Part shown: in pieces, positions 15,134 to 27,140 of the stretch
Layout: each line of letters starts with the position of its first letter
Numbering within the stretch: position 1 is the stretch's first letter
Assembly: GCF_029024305.1 (NCBI RefSeq)
Contig: NZ_CP118974.1
Span: 744,001 to 808,000, forward strand
DNA length: 64,000 nucleotides
Direction of reading: 5' to 3'
Source: Mammaliicoccus vitulinus
Lineage (GTDB): Bacteria > Bacillota > Bacilli > Staphylococcales > Staphylococcaceae
The notes under the pieces: generated by a model
Databases searched by the model: none
Seen by the model: the letters and a program-made list of their open reading frames with translations, nothing else
Told to the model about the DNA's origin: nothing
Made by a program: the position numbers and the translations under genes

Positions 15134-16507
15134 TTAAATGACCACCTTTCTAGTATCTACAAATCTTCCGTTTATAGCAGCGGCAGCAGCCATTGCTGGA
15201 GATACGAGATGTGTTCTAGCACCTTTACCTTGGCGCCCTTCAAAGTTACGGTTACTAGTAGATGCGCAATGTACACCATTAGGTACTTGGTCAGGATTCA
15301 TGCCTAGACACATTGAACATCCAGGTTCACGCCAATCGAAACCGGCATCTTTGAAAATTTTGTCTAATCCAAGCGCTTCAGCTTGTAGCTTAACACTTCT
15401 TGAACCAGGCACAACAATAGCTGTAATATCTTGGTGAACTTTATGTCCATCAACTATCTTACTTGCTTCAATTAAATCTGAAAGTCTCGCATTTGTACAA
15501 GAACCTAGGAATACATAACCTAATGGGATATCTCGAGCTGTTTGACCAGGTTTAAGTCCCATATAGTTATATGCTCTTTCATCATTTATATCTTTAACAT
15601 CTGGGAAAGGTGTGCTAAAGTTTACGCCCATTTCAGGACTAGTACCCCAAGTAACTTGTGGCTCTAGATTACTTATCTCAACTGTAATAACTTTATCGTA
15701 AGTAGCATCTTCATCAGAATATAGCGTTTTCCAATCTTCTACCATTTCATCAAAGTTTTCAGGTTGATATTCACGACCTTTGACATATTCAAAAGTTGTT
15801 TCATCTGGTTTCATTATTCCGTATTTAGCACCAGCCTCAATGGCCATATTACATATAGTCATTCGCTCGTCCATTGTCATATTGGAAATAGCTTCACCTG
15901 CGAATTCTAGTGCGTATCCAGAACCAAAATCAACTCCATATTGATTAATTAAATATAGAATTATATCTTTAGCATAAACACCTGTTGGTAGGGTACCGTC
16001 TACTTGTATTTTTAAGTTTTTAGGTTTAGTTTGCCATAGTGTTTGAGTTGCAAAGACATGTTCTACTTCACTTGTCCCTATACCAAATGCAATTGCACCG
16101 AATGCGCCGTGCGTAGCTGTATGTGAATCACCACATACGATTGTTTTACCTGGTTGAGTTAAACCTGTTTCTGGACCAACCATATGCACGATACCTTGTT
16201 CATCTGAACCCATATCAAATAACTTTACACCAAATGCTTCACAGTTCTTTTGTAAAGCATTAATTTGTTTATTAGCAATTTCATCTCTAATATTGAATAT
16301 ATCAATTGTAGGAACGTTATGATCAAGTGTTCCAAAAGTTCGATCAGGGCGTCTCACTTTTCTATTTTGCAATCTTAAGCCTTCGAATGCTTGAGGAGAT
16401 GTAACTTCATGGATAAGGTGTAAGTCGATGTATAATAATTGGGGATCACCTTCTTTACCAGCTATTATATGTCGATTCCATACTTTATCAAATAATGTTT
16501 GAGACAT
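15134..16507 (-). CDS. leuC: 3-isopropylmalate dehydratase large subunit
   Basis: 457 residues of the aconitase family. The 4Fe-4S cysteines are in GSCTNAR and [27 protein letters not shown] is the substrate-binding loop. It acts with LeuD in leucine synthesis. It follows leuB by 15 bases, with AGGAGG before the ATG. Confidence 0.95.
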   Translation of the reverse strand: MSQTLFDKVWNRHIIAGKEGDPQLLYIDLHLIHEVTSPQAFEGLRLQNRKVRRPDRTFGTLDHNVPTIDIFNIRDEIANKQINALQKNCEAFGVKLFDMGSDEQGIVHMVGPETGLTQPGKTIVCGDSHTATHGAFGAIAFGIGTSEVEHVFATQTLWQTKPKNLKIQVDGTLPTGVYAKDIILYLINQYGVDFGSGYALEFAGEAISNMTMDERMTICNMAIEAGAKYGIMKPDETTFEYVKGREYQPENFDEMVEDWKTLYSDEDATYDKVITVEISNLEPQVTWGTSPEMGVNFSTPFPDVKDINDERAYNYMGLKPGQTARDIPLGYVFLGSCTNARLSDLIEASKIVDGHKVHQDITAIVVPGSRSVKLQAEALGLDKIFKDAGFDWREPGCSMCLGMNPDQVPNGVHCASTSNRNFEGRQGKGARTHLVSPAMAAAAAINGRFVDTRKVVI

Positions 16508-16522
16508 GTCGTTTTCCTCCTT

Positions 16523-17563
16523 CTAAATTGATTGTTTAATTGCTTCGAAGACTTCAGATGTGCTGTTGTTGCCACCTAAATCCTTTGTTGCAATACCATT
16601 TTTAATTGTATTAAAAACAATATCTTCTAAATGTTGAGCACATTCAGGTTGATGTAGACTTTCACGAATACACATTGCTAAAGATAAGAGCATACCACTA
16701 GGATTCGCCTTATTTTGACCTGCAATATCTGGTGCAGAACCATGTATCGGTTCATATAAACTTGGTCCATTTTCACCAAAACTAGCAGAAGGTGATAACC
16801 CTAATGAACCTGGAATGACAGAAGCTTCATCACTTAGAATATCTCCGAATAAATTTTCTGTTACGATAACATCAAATTGTTTTGGATTCGTTATAAGATG
16901 CATACTGCAAGCATCAACTAATAGATGATTCAATGTTACATCTGGGTATTCTTTTGAAACTTGTTCCAAAGTTTGTCTCCATAATTTAGAAGAACTTAAA
17001 ACATTTTCTTTATCCACCGATGTTACAACTTTATTCCTTTTTGATGCTAATTTGAAAGCTATATGAGCAATTCTTGTAATTTCATCTGTAGTATACGTTA
17101 ATGTGTCAACGGCTTGATCATCGTTGAAATACTTAGGTTCTCCAAAATAAAGGCCTCCAGTTAATTCTCGAACGATTATAAAATCAGTATCTTTAACTAT
17201 TGATTCTTTAAGAGGAGAAAGGTGAGCAGTTGATTCAGTAACGATTGTTGGTCTAATATTAGCAAATAGGTTTAGAGCTTTTCTAATACCCAATAAGCCA
17301 TGTTCTGGTCTGTTTTTAGGATTCGTCCATTTCGGACCACCTACAGCACCTAACAATATTGCGTCACTATTTCGACATGCTTCTAAAGTATCTGGAGGTA
17401 AAGGCTCGCCATGTTTATCAATGGCGATACCTCCAAAATCTTTAGTAACTAAGTCATATTCAAACTGAAACTTTTTTGAAAGTGTTTCTAATATTTCAAT
17501 ACTACCTTTTAAAATCTCTGGGCCGATACCATCACCGGGTAGGGCAGTGATTTTGTATGTCAT
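16523..17563 (-). CDS. leuB: 3-isopropylmalate dehydrogenase
   Basis: 346 residues. NAD-dependent oxidative decarboxylase giving the 2-oxo precursor of leucine. The N-terminal GDGIGPEI, the [12 protein letters not shown] active-site segment and the metal-binding [12 protein letters not shown] are intact. The start overlaps the leuA stop by 4 bases (ATGA type), so translation is probably coupled. Confidence 0.95.
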   Translation of the reverse strand: MTYKITALPGDGIGPEILKGSIEILETLSKKFQFEYDLVTKDFGGIAIDKHGEPLPPDTLEACRNSDAILLGAVGGPKWTNPKNRPEHGLLGIRKALNLFANIRPTIVTESTAHLSPLKESIVKDTDFIIVRELTGGLYFGEPKYFNDDQAVDTLTYTTDEITRIAHIAFKLASKRNKVVTSVDKENVLSSSKLWRQTLEQVSKEYPDVTLNHLLVDACSMHLITNPKQFDVIVTENLFGDILSDEASVIPGSLGLSPSASFGENGPSLYEPIHGSAPDIAGQNKANPSGMLLSLAMCIRESLHQPECAQHLEDIVFNTIKNGIATKDLGGNNSTSEVFEAIKQSI

Positions 17564-19092
17564 GACTTTACGCCTTCTTTCACTGTGTTTTCACTGTGTT
17601 TTGCGTGCGCTTCTACATACGCTTTGCAAGATGCATATAAGATATCATAATCAATACCTATACCAGTAAATATTTCATCTTCAAATTGTACTTGTACATG
17701 TACTTCAGCTTGTGCATCTGTACCTTCTGTAATAGATTCAATTCGATATTGTTGTAATTCAGGTGAATAATCAAATATTCTATCTATTGCATTATAAATT
17801 GATGTGATAGAACCTGAACCAATAGAAGAATCTTGATAAGTATTACCTTCTTTATCTTCAATAACGACTACAGAACTTTGTAGTCCATTAGATACAAATT
17901 GTAGTTGAAGAGCTTTCACTTTATAATAAGCATTCTCTTCATGTTCAGTACCTTGTAAAATGGCGTGAATATCACGATCTGTTACTTGTTTTTTCTTATC
18001 TGCAACTGATTTGAATTGTTTGAACACTTCCACTTGTTCATCAGGAGATAGATCATAGCCTAGTTCAACAAGCTTTTCACTGAAGGCATGTCTTCCAGAT
18101 AATTTACCAAGAGGTAATGAATTTTTAACAACACCAACAAGTTGTGGCGTCATAATTTCATATGTTTCAGGGTTTTTCAGAATACCATCTTGATGTATAC
18201 CTGATTCATGACTGAAAGCATTTTTACCAACAATTGCTTTATTTCTTGGGACTCGAAGGCCTGAATATCTACTTACCATATCACTCGTATTTTTAGTTTC
18301 AGATAAGTTGATATTAGTTGATAGATTATAATGATCTTGCCTAACGTGAAGTGCTAGGGCAATTTCTTCTAATGCAGTGTTGCCTGCACGTTCACCAATA
18401 CCATTAATAGCACCTTCAACTCTACGAGCGCCATTTTCAAAAGCAGCAAGGCCATTTGCAACAGCAAGACCTAAATCATCATGACAATGAGAGCTATAAA
18501 TGACTTCATGATCACTTTTAACAGTTTCAATTAGAGTCTTAAAGAGTTGACCATATTCTGAAGGATACGAATAACCAACAGTATCAGGAATATTGATAAT
18601 ATCTGCACCCGCATCAACTGCCGTTTGAACAGCTTTAATTAAAAATGGTAAAGGTGTTCTCGTTGCATCTTCTGGTGAAAATTGTACTTTTTCAAATATT
18701 GTTTTTGCATAAGTAACATTTTCAGTGATAGATGCTATAACTTCATCTTCTGTCATTTTTAATTTGTATTCTAAGTGAATAGGGCTAGTAGCTAAAAAGA
18801 TATGAATTTGTCTATGTTGTGCTTCTTTTGTTGATTCATGAACAGCATCAATGTCTGACTTTTTACATCTAGCTAAGCCGCAAACTGCAGTTGTCGTTAA
18901 TGCTTTCGCAATACTTTCTACTGATTTAAAACTGCCTTCGCTAGAAGCGGGGAAGCCAGCTTCTATTACATCGACTCCCCATTTTTCTAGTTGTTTTGCA
19001 ATTTTGAGACGTTCATCAAATGAAAAGTTTACGCCTGGTGTCTGTTCTCCGTCTCTAAGTGTTGTATCGAATATTTGAATATGATCTGACAT
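17560..19092 (-). CDS. leuA: 2-isopropylmalate synthase
   Basis: 510 residues. Joins acetyl-CoA to 3-methyl-2-oxobutanoate at the entry to the leucine branch. The TIM-barrel starts with [14 protein letters not shown]; metal ligands are in [14 protein letters not shown], and [11 protein letters not shown] is also present. The C-terminal part (about 390-510) is the LeuA allosteric domain, so leucine feedback is likely. It is 29 bases after ilvC. Confidence 0.95.
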   Translation of the reverse strand: MSDHIQIFDTTLRDGEQTPGVNFSFDERLKIAKQLEKWGVDVIEAGFPASSEGSFKSVESIAKALTTTAVCGLARCKKSDIDAVHESTKEAQHRQIHIFLATSPIHLEYKLKMTEDEVIASITENVTYAKTIFEKVQFSPEDATRTPLPFLIKAVQTAVDAGADIINIPDTVGYSYPSEYGQLFKTLIETVKSDHEVIYSSHCHDDLGLAVANGLAAFENGARRVEGAINGIGERAGNTALEEIALALHVRQDHYNLSTNINLSETKNTSDMVSRYSGLRVPRNKAIVGKNAFSHESGIHQDGILKNPETYEIMTPQLVGVVKNSLPLGKLSGRHAFSEKLVELGYDLSPDEQVEVFKQFKSVADKKKQVTDRDIHAILQGTEHEENAYYKVKALQLQFVSNGLQSSVVVIEDKEGNTYQDSSIGSGSITSIYNAIDRIFDYSPELQQYRIESITEGTDAQAEVHVQVQFEDEIFTGIGIDYDILYASCKAYVEAHAKHSENTVKEGVKS

Positions 19093-19121
19093 AATAATCC
19101 TCTCCTTAAGTTCTAATACGT

Positions 19122-20153
<1,032 letters not shown>

Positions 20154-20158
20154 TTATT

Positions 20159-20632
20159 TTATAGTAATCCTGCAGAACCTGTTCGTGATACTTGTGTCAC
20201 TGGATATATTTTTAAATCATCCAATAGATTTTCTATTGTTTGATGGGTTCCAAATGCTTGTAAATAAATATGATCTTCAACATCTTTTAAAATAGTAAGT
20301 TGATCCTCATAAGGCTGAATCAATTTTTCGAAAGATTTATAATCTGTAGGATGACCTAACTTAATTAAAATAAGCTCTCTATTAAAAAGATTCGTTTCTG
20401 TAATATCTAAAGCTGATATTACATTCACCTGTTTTTCTAATTGTTTAATAATTGTTTCTGTACTGCTTTCATCTGAAACATCTACGATAAATGTAATGTT
20501 CGTAATGCCCTCAGTTTCAGTTGGCGTTGCTGAAAGAGAAACAATGTTGTATTGTCTCCTTACAAAAATGCTTGTAAGTCGGTTGAGGGTACCCGCTCTG
20601 TCGAGTACTTGAGTCTTAATTGTTCTTTTCAT
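20159..20632 (-). CDS. ilvN: acetolactate synthase small (regulatory) subunit
   Basis: 157 residues with an N-terminal ACT domain (DRAGTLNRLTSIFVRRQYNI) followed by the second regulatory half ending HQTIENLLDDLKIYPVTQVSRTG. This is the normal bacterial length. As I recall, the S. aureus counterpart is only about 84 residues, so this protein keeps a C-terminal domain lost there. It gives valine feedback and activates IlvB. The ATG overlaps the ilvB TAA by one base. Confidence 0.92.
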   Translation of the reverse strand: MKRTIKTQVLDRAGTLNRLTSIFVRRQYNIVSLSATPTETEGITNITFIVDVSDESSTETIIKQLEKQVNVISALDITETNLFNRELILIKLGHPTDYKSFEKLIQPYEDQLTILKDVEDHIYLQAFGTHQTIENLLDDLKIYPVTQVSRTGSAGLL

Positions 20633-22365
20633 TATTCCACGCCCTCCATCTTATAGTTTGGTTGTCCACTAGGAACCATAGGAAGTACTGGCTCAGAAGG
20701 GGAAATTCTAATTTCGATTAGGGCAGGACCTTTATGAGCAAATGCTTCATCTAATGTTGATTCTAATTTCTCATTAGAATCAATCATGAAACTTTGAACG
20801 CCATAGCTTTCTGAAAGTTTCATAAAGTCAGGTTGTCCTGAAAATACAGAGTGAGAAAAACGTTGACTATAAAACTTATCTTGCCATTGTTTAACCATTC
20901 CTAATGCACCGTTGTTAATTAAGACAATCTTAATGTCATTATCAAATTCATTGAGAATGGCCATTTCTTGATTTGTCATTTGGAAACCACCGTCACCAAC
21001 AACTGCAACAACAGTTTTATCTGGAAATGCAAACTTTGCACCCATTGCTGCTGGAATACCAAAGCCCATTGTGCCTAAACCACCACTTGTAATAATCTGA
21101 CCATGTGTCTTAAATGGATAGTATTGCGCAACCCACATTTGGTGTTGCCCTACATCTGTAGCGACAAGTGCATCACCGTTAGTGATTTTGCCAATATACT
21201 CAATTGCTTGTTGTGGTTTAACAAAGTCGTCAGTTGGTTTGTCATATTTAAATGGGTATGTTGCTTTGTTAGATAGGCAATGTTCATACCATTCATGATG
21301 CGTAATTTCGTGTACATCATATTCTAAAAGCAATTCTAGAGTTTGTTTTGCATCGGCAATAATACCTAAATCAGTAGGAATAATCTTGTTGATTTCACAT
21401 GGATCAATATCAACATGAATGACTTTAGCGTCTTTAGCAAAATCATCTGGATTGCTTGCTAGACGGTCATCAAATCTGCTACCAATATTAATTAGTAAAT
21501 CACATTCTGTTAACGCCATATTACTAGCGTATGATCCGTGCATACCGCCCATACCTAAAAATAAAGGGTCAGAGTAGGGGATAGAGCCAAGACCTAACAA
21601 AGTGTTCACTACAGGTATTTTGTACTTATTCGCAAATGCTGTAAGCTCTTTTGAAGCTTCAGCGTGATTAACACCTGCTCCAGCTAGAATCAATGGCTTT
21701 TCAGCTAAACGGATCATTTTAATAAACTGTTCGATTTCTTTATCTTCAGGATTTAAGTCAACATGATAACCCGGTAAATCAAGCTCTCTTGGTGAAACTT
21801 CAACTGTTTCAAGTACGCCGATATCTTTAGGGAAATCAATTACGACAGGTCCTTTACGTCCAGTTGAAGCAATATAGAAAGCTTCATCAATAATTTTTGG
21901 AATATCTTTTACATCTGTTACTTGATAGTTATGCTTCGTAATAGGTGTTGTCATTGAAAGTAAATCAGCTTCTTGGAAAGCATCTTTACCAATGCCAGGG
22001 CGATGAACTTGGCCAGTGATTACAATGAGAGGAATTGAATCACTCATTGCATCAGCAATACCAGTAATCGTATTAGTCGCGCCAGGTCCACTTGTTACAA
22101 CTACCACGCCAGGTTTACCAGTAACTCTTGCATATCCTTCAGCAGCGTGAACAGCACCTTGTTCGTGTCTCGTTAGAATATGAGGCACTTTACCTTCATA
22201 GAAAGCATCATATAAAGGTAAGACTGCACCACCAGGATACCCAAAGATGTAATCGACTTTTTGGTCAATAAATGATTGTACGAGCAGTTCAGCACCCGTG
22301 TAAGTTATCGCCTTTTCTTTAGTTGCTTCATCTGGTTCTTTGTATGATTTAGTAGTTAGTGCCAT
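20632..22365 (-). CDS. ilvB: acetolactate synthase large subunit
   Basis: 577 residues. Thiamine-diphosphate enzyme condensing two pyruvates, or pyruvate with 2-oxobutanoate. The catalytic glutamate is in RHEQGAVHAAEGYAR, and the cofactor motif is VGDGGFQMTNQEMAI with NNGALGMV. I place the start at the ATG ending at 22365 (MALTTKSY), because the GTG three codons upstream is part of the ribosome site AAGGAGTG. It follows ilvD by 12 bases. Confidence 0.95.
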   Translation of the reverse strand: MALTTKSYKEPDEATKEKAITYTGAELLVQSFIDQKVDYIFGYPGGAVLPLYDAFYEGKVPHILTRHEQGAVHAAEGYARVTGKPGVVVVTSGPGATNTITGIADAMSDSIPLIVITGQVHRPGIGKDAFQEADLLSMTTPITKHNYQVTDVKDIPKIIDEAFYIASTGRKGPVVIDFPKDIGVLETVEVSPRELDLPGYHVDLNPEDKEIEQFIKMIRLAEKPLILAGAGVNHAEASKELTAFANKYKIPVVNTLLGLGSIPYSDPLFLGMGGMHGSYASNMALTECDLLINIGSRFDDRLASNPDDFAKDAKVIHVDIDPCEINKIIPTDLGIIADAKQTLELLLEYDVHEITHHEWYEHCLSNKATYPFKYDKPTDDFVKPQQAIEYIGKITNGDALVATDVGQHQMWVAQYYPFKTHGQIITSGGLGTMGFGIPAAMGAKFAFPDKTVVAVVGDGGFQMTNQEMAILNEFDNDIKIVLINNGALGMVKQWQDKFYSQRFSHSVFSGQPDFMKLSESYGVQSFMIDSNEKLESTLDEAFAHKGPALIEIRISPSEPVLPMVPSGQPNYKMEGVE

Positions 22366-22377
22366 GCAAATCACTCC

Positions 22378-24066
22378 TTAAATTAGTTCGTCTGGTACTT
22401 TCAAGACGCCACCTGTATTTGCACTTGTAACAAGGGCTGTATATCTTGCAAGATAACCAGTCTTAACTTTAGCTTTAAATGGTTCAATATGTTGTTTTCT
22501 AGCATGTAATTCAGCGTCAGAAACACTTACATCTAATTTACGGTTAATTAAATCAATGACGATTTCATCACCGTCTTCGATTAATCCAATAGGACCGCCA
22601 GCTGCAGCTTCTGGTGAAATATGTCCAACCGCCACACCTCTTGTAGCTCCTGAGAAACGACCGTCCGTTATTAATGCGACATCTTTACCTAATCCTCTAC
22701 CAACGATAGATGAAGTAGGGGCTAACATTTCAGGCATTCCAGGTCCGCCTTTAGGTCCTTCGTATCGAATGACAACTACATGTCCTTCTCGAACAGTGTG
22801 GTTATCAATAGCTTCTACTGCTTCATCATGTGAGCTAAAGCAAATTGCTTTGCCGACGAATTTTTTGATTGAAGGATCAACGCCACCAACTTTGATTGCC
22901 GCACCATCCGGCGCAATGTTACCAAATAGCATTGATAATCCACCAGTTTCAGAGAAAGCATTATCTCTTGTATGAATAACATCTTTATTTTTAATTTCTC
23001 TATTTTCGTTATTTTCTCGTAATGTTTGACCAGTAACAGTAATGCGGTCTGGATGAAGCACATTATCCATTTTTAATAGTTCTCCGATAATGGCTGGAAC
23101 GCCACCAGCTTCATGGACATCGTGCATTGAGTATGAAGAACTTGGTGCAATTTTAGATAGGTAAGGTGTGCGTTTAGCAATTTCATTGACTCGGTTTAAG
23201 TCGTATTCAATACCTGCTTCATTTGCTAAAGCTAATGTATGAAGGACGGTATTAGTTGAACCACCCATTGCCATATCTAGAGCGAAAGCATCGTCAATTG
23301 CATCTTTAGTAATAATATCTTTAGGTTTAATGTCTTTCTTAACTAAATCCATTAGTTTAAATGCTGCTTCACGAATTAATTCTCTTCTTTCTTCACCGAC
23401 TGCGATAGCTGTACCATTAAAAGGTAATGCTAATCCTAATACTTCCATTAAACAGTTCATTGAATTAGCTGTGAACATACCTGCACATGAACCACAAGTA
23501 GGGCATGCATTCTGTTCCATATCTAAAAATTCTTCTTTCGACATTGAACCACCTTTGAAAGAACCGACCGCTTCAAACATTGATGATAATGTTAAAGCTT
23601 TACCAGTAGCTGATAATCCAGCTTTCATTGGACCGCCTGAGCAAAAAATTGCAGGTACGTTAGTTCTTACCGAAGCTAATAGCATACCCGGTGTAATCTT
23701 GTCACAGTTTGGCATGTAGAACACGCCGTCGAACCAGTGAGCATTGATTACAGTTTCTGCTGCGTCAGCAATTACTTCTCTACTTGGTAATGAGTAGCGC
23801 ATTCCAATATGGCCCATTGCTATTCCATCATCGACACCAATCGTATTAAATTCGAAAGGTATACCACCTGCTTCTCTAATCGCTTCTTTAGCTACATCTG
23901 CTAATTCTCTTAAATGAACATGTCCTGGGACAATATCAATGTAAGAATTACAAATCGCGATGAATGGTTTGTTCATATCTGTAGGGTCTTTGATTTGTCC
24001 TGTTGCATGTAATAAGCTTCTTGCAGGTGCTTGTTGGTCACCTTTTTTGATCATGTCACTTCTCAT
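22378..24066 (-). CDS. ilvD: dihydroxy-acid dehydratase
   Basis: 562 residues. Dehydrates dihydroxy-acids to the 2-oxo acids of valine and isoleucine. Iron-sulfur cysteines are in [11 protein letters not shown] and [28 protein letters not shown] and GRFSGATRG are also typical. First structural gene of the operon, 21 bases after the attenuator terminator, with GGAGTG before the ATG. Confidence 0.95.
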   Translation of the reverse strand: MRSDMIKKGDQQAPARSLLHATGQIKDPTDMNKPFIAICNSYIDIVPGHVHLRELADVAKEAIREAGGIPFEFNTIGVDDGIAMGHIGMRYSLPSREVIADAAETVINAHWFDGVFYMPNCDKITPGMLLASVRTNVPAIFCSGGPMKAGLSATGKALTLSSMFEAVGSFKGGSMSKEEFLDMEQNACPTCGSCAGMFTANSMNCLMEVLGLALPFNGTAIAVGEERRELIREAAFKLMDLVKKDIKPKDIITKDAIDDAFALDMAMGGSTNTVLHTLALANEAGIEYDLNRVNEIAKRTPYLSKIAPSSSYSMHDVHEAGGVPAIIGELLKMDNVLHPDRITVTGQTLRENNENREIKNKDVIHTRDNAFSETGGLSMLFGNIAPDGAAIKVGGVDPSIKKFVGKAICFSSHDEAVEAIDNHTVREGHVVVIRYEGPKGGPGMPEMLAPTSSIVGRGLGKDVALITDGRFSGATRGVAVGHISPEAAAGGPIGLIEDGDEIVIDLINRKLDVSVSDAELHARKQHIEPFKAKVKTGYLARYTALVTSANTGGVLKVPDELI

Positions 24067-24086
24067 AATTACACTCCTCTAGAAAA

Positions 24087-24125
24087 ATAAAAAAGCAACG
24101 CCCCAATAAATAACTGGGACGCTGC
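24087..24125 (-). terminator. attenuator terminator ahead of ilvD
   Basis: On the minus strand GCAGCGTCCC pairs with GGGGCGTTGC (two G-T pairs) around an 11-base loop and is followed by TTTTTTATTTTT. It lies between the leader peptide and ilvD. Upstream short segments can pair in alternative ways: 24192-24197 with 24150-24155, 24150-24155 with 24130-24135, and 24131-24135 with the terminator arm at 24116-24120. That is what an attenuator needs, but I could not settle which fold goes with starvation. Confidence 0.85.
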
Positions 24126-24178
24126 TTTCAGTCCCATTCAAGTAGAAATAGGACTTAAACCATACAGTAAATTAATGC

Positions 24179-24268
24179 TTACTGTTGTTCGAGTCCTTCT
24201 GAGCGTAATAAAATTACTAATATGCTGTATTCGATTGTCGGTTTGTTTTCTGTCATATTAAAATTCAT
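24179..24268 (-). CDS. ilv-leu operon leader (attenuation) peptide
   Basis: A 29-residue ORF beginning MNFNMTENK and containing six consecutive branched-chain codons, Ile-Leu-Val-Ile-Leu-Leu (24206-24223), plus a further Leu. A GGAAG ribosome site precedes it. Ribosome stalling on these codons when charged branched-chain tRNAs are scarce would control the terminator at 24087-24125. A leucine-rich attenuator peptide at the same place is known in S. aureus. The stop codon falls in a 7-bp hairpin (24164-24185). Confidence 0.85.
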   Translation of the reverse strand: MNFNMTENKPTIEYSILVILLRSEGLEQQ

Positions 24269-24346
24269 TACAACTCTTCCTTTCTTCTCAAATGTGAACG
24301 ATATTTTGTATTAAGATTTTTGAATAGTTAAAAAATTTATGTTCTA

Positions 24347-24375
24347 AATTTAACCCATATATCATTACATGTCAA
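24347..24375 (-). promoter_or_regulatory. ilv-leu operon promoter
   Basis: Minus strand TTGACA (24370-24375), 17 bases, TAAATT (24347-24352). The -35 is perfect and the -10 is a 4/6 match. The start would be about 75 bases before the leader peptide. Confidence 0.6.
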
Positions 24376-24387
24376 CAGAGAATTTAG

Positions 24388-24402
24388 ATTTTTCTAAAAA
24401 TT
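24388..24402. promoter_or_regulatory. CodY-like box upstream of ilvD
   Basis: ATTTTTCTAAAAATT differs at two positions from the CodY consensus AATTTTCNGAAAATT. It lies 13 bases upstream of the -35. CodY represses this operon in S. aureus when isoleucine and GTP are plentiful. Confidence 0.65.
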
Positions 24403-24513
24403 TAGATAATGAAAGCGTTTTAGTTGTGTTTAAACCATTCATTACCCAATTAATTAAATATTTGTTATAATAATTCAGTTAGTTTAAGTAAAGTAAAAGG
24501 TAGGTGCCAAATT

Positions 24514-24975
24514 ATGTTTATTCAAGTTGAATCATTAGAAATGACGAAAAAACTAGCTGAAAAATTAGCTCAAGTCGTAACTGAAAACGATGTTATTTTA
24601 TTAAATGGCGATTTAGGAGCTGGAAAAACAACTTTTAGCCAATATTTCGGAAAGGCTTTAGGCGTTAAGAGAACAATTAATTCACCTACCTTTAATATTA
24701 TAAAGTCATATAAGGGAAGATTGCCTTTTCATCATATGGATTGCTACAGACTAGAAAATAGCGATGAAGATTTAGGCTTTGATGAGTATTTTAATTCAGA
24801 TGCCGTAACACTCATTGAGTGGAGTGAATATATTGCAGACTTCTTACCCGAAGAGCGTTTAGAAATTAACATTAAATATATAGAAGAAAACAAAAGATTG
24901 TTTGAAATCATTCCAAAAGGTGAACACTATAAACAAATAAAGGAAGTGTTAGATGATGACAACATTATTAATTGA
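24514..24975 (+). CDS. tsaE: tRNA threonylcarbamoyladenosine ATPase TsaE
   Basis: 153 residues. P-loop ATPase of the complex that adds threonylcarbamoyl to A37 of ANN-decoding tRNAs. Walker A is GDLGAGKTTFSQ, followed by INSPTFNIIKSY and the DCYRLE segment. First gene of tsaE-tsaB-rimI-tsaD; each gene overlaps the next (tsaE/tsaB by 23 bases), so they form one translationally coupled operon. Confidence 0.94.
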   Translation: MFIQVESLEMTKKLAEKLAQVVTENDVILLNGDLGAGKTTFSQYFGKALGVKRTINSPTFNIIKSYKGRLPFHHMDCYRLENSDEDLGFDEYFNSDAVTLIEWSEYIADFLPEERLEINIKYIEENKRLFEIIPKGEHYKQIKEVLDDDNIIN

Positions 24976-25621
24976 TACTTCAAATCAACCGTTAGCCGTA
25001 TCACTTGTTAATGAGGGGAATGTCTTATTAAACTATCAATCAAATATAAAGAAAAATCATTCATTACAATTAATGCCTGTTATTGAATCTTTAATGGAAG
25101 AAGCGAATATTTCACCTAAAGCTTTAACGGAAATTGTCGTAGCCAATGGTCCAGGTTCGTATACAGGATTGAGAATCGGTATAACAACAGCCAAAACTTT
25201 GGCGTATTCGTTGGATATACCACTATATGAAGTTTCTTCATTAAAAGCTTTAGCCAAGACTTGCGATTATAAATCAGATTTAATCGTCCCTATATTCAAT
25301 GCAAGAAGAGATCATGTGTTTACAGGTGTTTATAAATATCATGATGACAAGTTAATAGAAGTTAAAGAAGATTGTTATATTTCTATTGAAGAATTAAATG
25401 ACTACTTAAAGCATACGAATCAATCTTATATATTTGTGGGCAGTGATACAGTTGCTTTAAAAGATAAATTAGAAGGTAGAACCCAATCTAATTTACCTGA
25501 TGCTTCACTTATGTACCAAATCAAAGAACAACCAGTTACAAACGTTCATGAATTGAAACCACGATATTTAAAACTATCAGAGGCGGAGCAAAATTGGAAA
25601 AACAATCAAACGAAGCATTAG
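24953..25621 (+). CDS. tsaB: tRNA threonylcarbamoyladenosine dimerization protein TsaB
   Basis: 222 residues of the ASKHA fold. Starts MMTTLLIDTSNQPLAVSLV, and has VANGPGSYTGLRIG and FNARRDHVFTGVY, which mark it as TsaB, not TsaD. It pairs with TsaD as scaffold and lacks the metal-binding histidines. Two adjacent ATG codons (24953, 24956) could both serve as start. The end overlaps rimI by 28 bases. Confidence 0.93.
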   Translation: MMTTLLIDTSNQPLAVSLVNEGNVLLNYQSNIKKNHSLQLMPVIESLMEEANISPKALTEIVVANGPGSYTGLRIGITTAKTLAYSLDIPLYEVSSLKALAKTCDYKSDLIVPIFNARRDHVFTGVYKYHDDKLIEVKEDCYISIEELNDYLKHTNQSYIFVGSDTVALKDKLEGRTQSNLPDASLMYQIKEQPVTNVHELKPRYLKLSEAEQNWKNNQTKH

Positions 25622-26061
25622 AAATTAGAAAAATGACTATTGAAGATGTATCTCAAGTATACAAAATAGAAAATAAAAGTTTTACAAATAGCTCGTGGTC
25701 GTTAGAAGCTTTTTATCATGAATTAGAAAAAAATGAATTTGCACATTATTTTGTAGTATCTTTAGGTGACGAAATTATTGCTTATTGTGGGATATGGCTT
25801 GTTATTGATCAAGCACAAATAACGACTATTTCGGTAGATCAATCATATAGATGTAATGGAGTAGGGCAATTACTTTTAGAATATGTCATGAATTTTGCAA
25901 GCGCGACTTGTACGACAATGAGTTTAGAAGTAAGAGTAGAAAATAAAGCCGCTAGACATATTTATGAAAAAGCAGGTTTTACTTATGGTGGTGTCAGAAG
26001 AAATTATTATGGCGACGGAGAGGATGCAAAAGTGATGTGGGTGAGTTTAAAAAATGTCTGA
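25594..26061 (+). CDS. rimI: ribosomal-protein S18 alanine N-acetyltransferase family protein
   Basis: 155-residue GNAT acetyltransferase, with the acetyl-CoA loop around [17 protein letters not shown] and the C-terminal [16 protein letters not shown]. The RimI assignment rests on the genomic position inside the tsa operon, as in Bacillus. The start is TTG, with AGGCGGAG ahead of it inside tsaB. It overlaps tsaD by 8 bases. Confidence 0.88.
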   Translation: MEKQSNEALEIRKMTIEDVSQVYKIENKSFTNSSWSLEAFYHELEKNEFAHYFVVSLGDEIIAYCGIWLVIDQAQITTISVDQSYRCNGVGQLLLEYVMNFASATCTTMSLEVRVENKAARHIYEKAGFTYGGVRRNYYGDGEDAKVMWVSLKNV

Positions 26062-27070
26062 ATCTATTATATTAAGTATAGAAACAAGTTGTGATGAAAC
26101 AGCTGCTAGCGTAATTAAAAATGGTAACGAAATTATAAGTAATGAAGTGGTAACGCAAATGATGACTCACAAAAAGTTTGGTGGCGTTGTACCAGAAGTA
26201 GCAAGTAGACAACATGTTGAAGTCATGACCCAAGTTATAGACGAAGCTTTAAAAAATGCAAATATGAAAATAGATGATATAGACGCTATAGCAGTAACTG
26301 AAGGACCAGGCTTAATAGGTGCGTTATTGGTAGGTGTAGCAAGTGCAAAAGCATTAGCTTTTAGCCATCAAAAACCACTCATTCCTGTTCATCATATTGG
26401 TGGTCATATTTATGCTAATCATCTCGTTAAACCATTACAGTTTCCGTTAATCGCGCTTATAGTATCTGGAGGACATACTGAACTAATATATATGAAAGAT
26501 CATCTTGATTTTGAAATTATTGGTGAAACGCGAGATGATGCTGTAGGAGAAGCTTACGATAAAGTTGCAAGAACAATAGGCTTACCGTATCCAGGTGGAC
26601 CTGAAGTTGATAGACTCGCTCAAATAGGGCAAGATACATTGAATTTCCCTAGAGTATGGTTAGAAAAAGGTAGCTATGATTTTAGTTTTAGTGGATTAAA
26701 AAGTGCAGTGATTAATACATTGCATAATAAAAAACAAAAGAATGAAGAAATCATTAAAGAAGATGTCGCTACGAGCTTTCAAAATAGTGTTGTTGAAGTA
26801 TTAGTTGGTAAAACAATGTCTGCAGTTAAAGAATATGATGTTGATCATTTAATTGTGGCTGGAGGAGTAGCAGCTAATAAAGGCTTAAGAGACGCTTTAG
26901 AATTAGAAACTAACAAGCTTGGTATTGAATTAAGTATTCCACCTTTAAACTTATGTACAGACAATGCCGCAATGATAGGTTCTATAGCGCATTTCTTATA
27001 TGAAAAAAAACGATTTTCCGATATGAAATTAAATGGAAAAAATTCTTTAGATCTTGAAGACTTTAATTAA
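26054..27070 (+). CDS. tsaD: tRNA threonylcarbamoyltransferase TsaD
   Basis: 338 residues (old name Gcp). Transfers threonylcarbamoyl from its AMP ester to tRNA A37. ASKHA start [15 protein letters not shown], the metal-binding [20 protein letters not shown], and [11 protein letters not shown] near the end are all intact. Essential in most bacteria. The gene is followed at 71 bases by a VOC-fold gene with its own ribosome site. Confidence 0.95.
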   Translation: MSESIILSIETSCDETAASVIKNGNEIISNEVVTQMMTHKKFGGVVPEVASRQHVEVMTQVIDEALKNANMKIDDIDAIAVTEGPGLIGALLVGVASAKALAFSHQKPLIPVHHIGGHIYANHLVKPLQFPLIALIVSGGHTELIYMKDHLDFEIIGETRDDAVGEAYDKVARTIGLPYPGGPEVDRLAQIGQDTLNFPRVWLEKGSYDFSFSGLKSAVINTLHNKKQKNEEIIKEDVATSFQNSVVEVLVGKTMSAVKEYDVDHLIVAGGVAANKGLRDALELETNKLGIELSIPPLNLCTDNAAMIGSIAHFLYEKKRFSDMKLNGKNSLDLEDFN

Positions 27071-27140
27071 GCGATAATTGTATTATTACACTAAAGGCGT
27101 TATAATAATTACGATGAAAAGATTAAGGAGGCGGAAACTT

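Noticed and set aside
24126..24346. T-box riboswitch for the ilv-leu operon.
   Set aside because: I see no T-box sequence or stem I specifier; the Ile/Leu/Val leader peptide plus terminator explain the leader.
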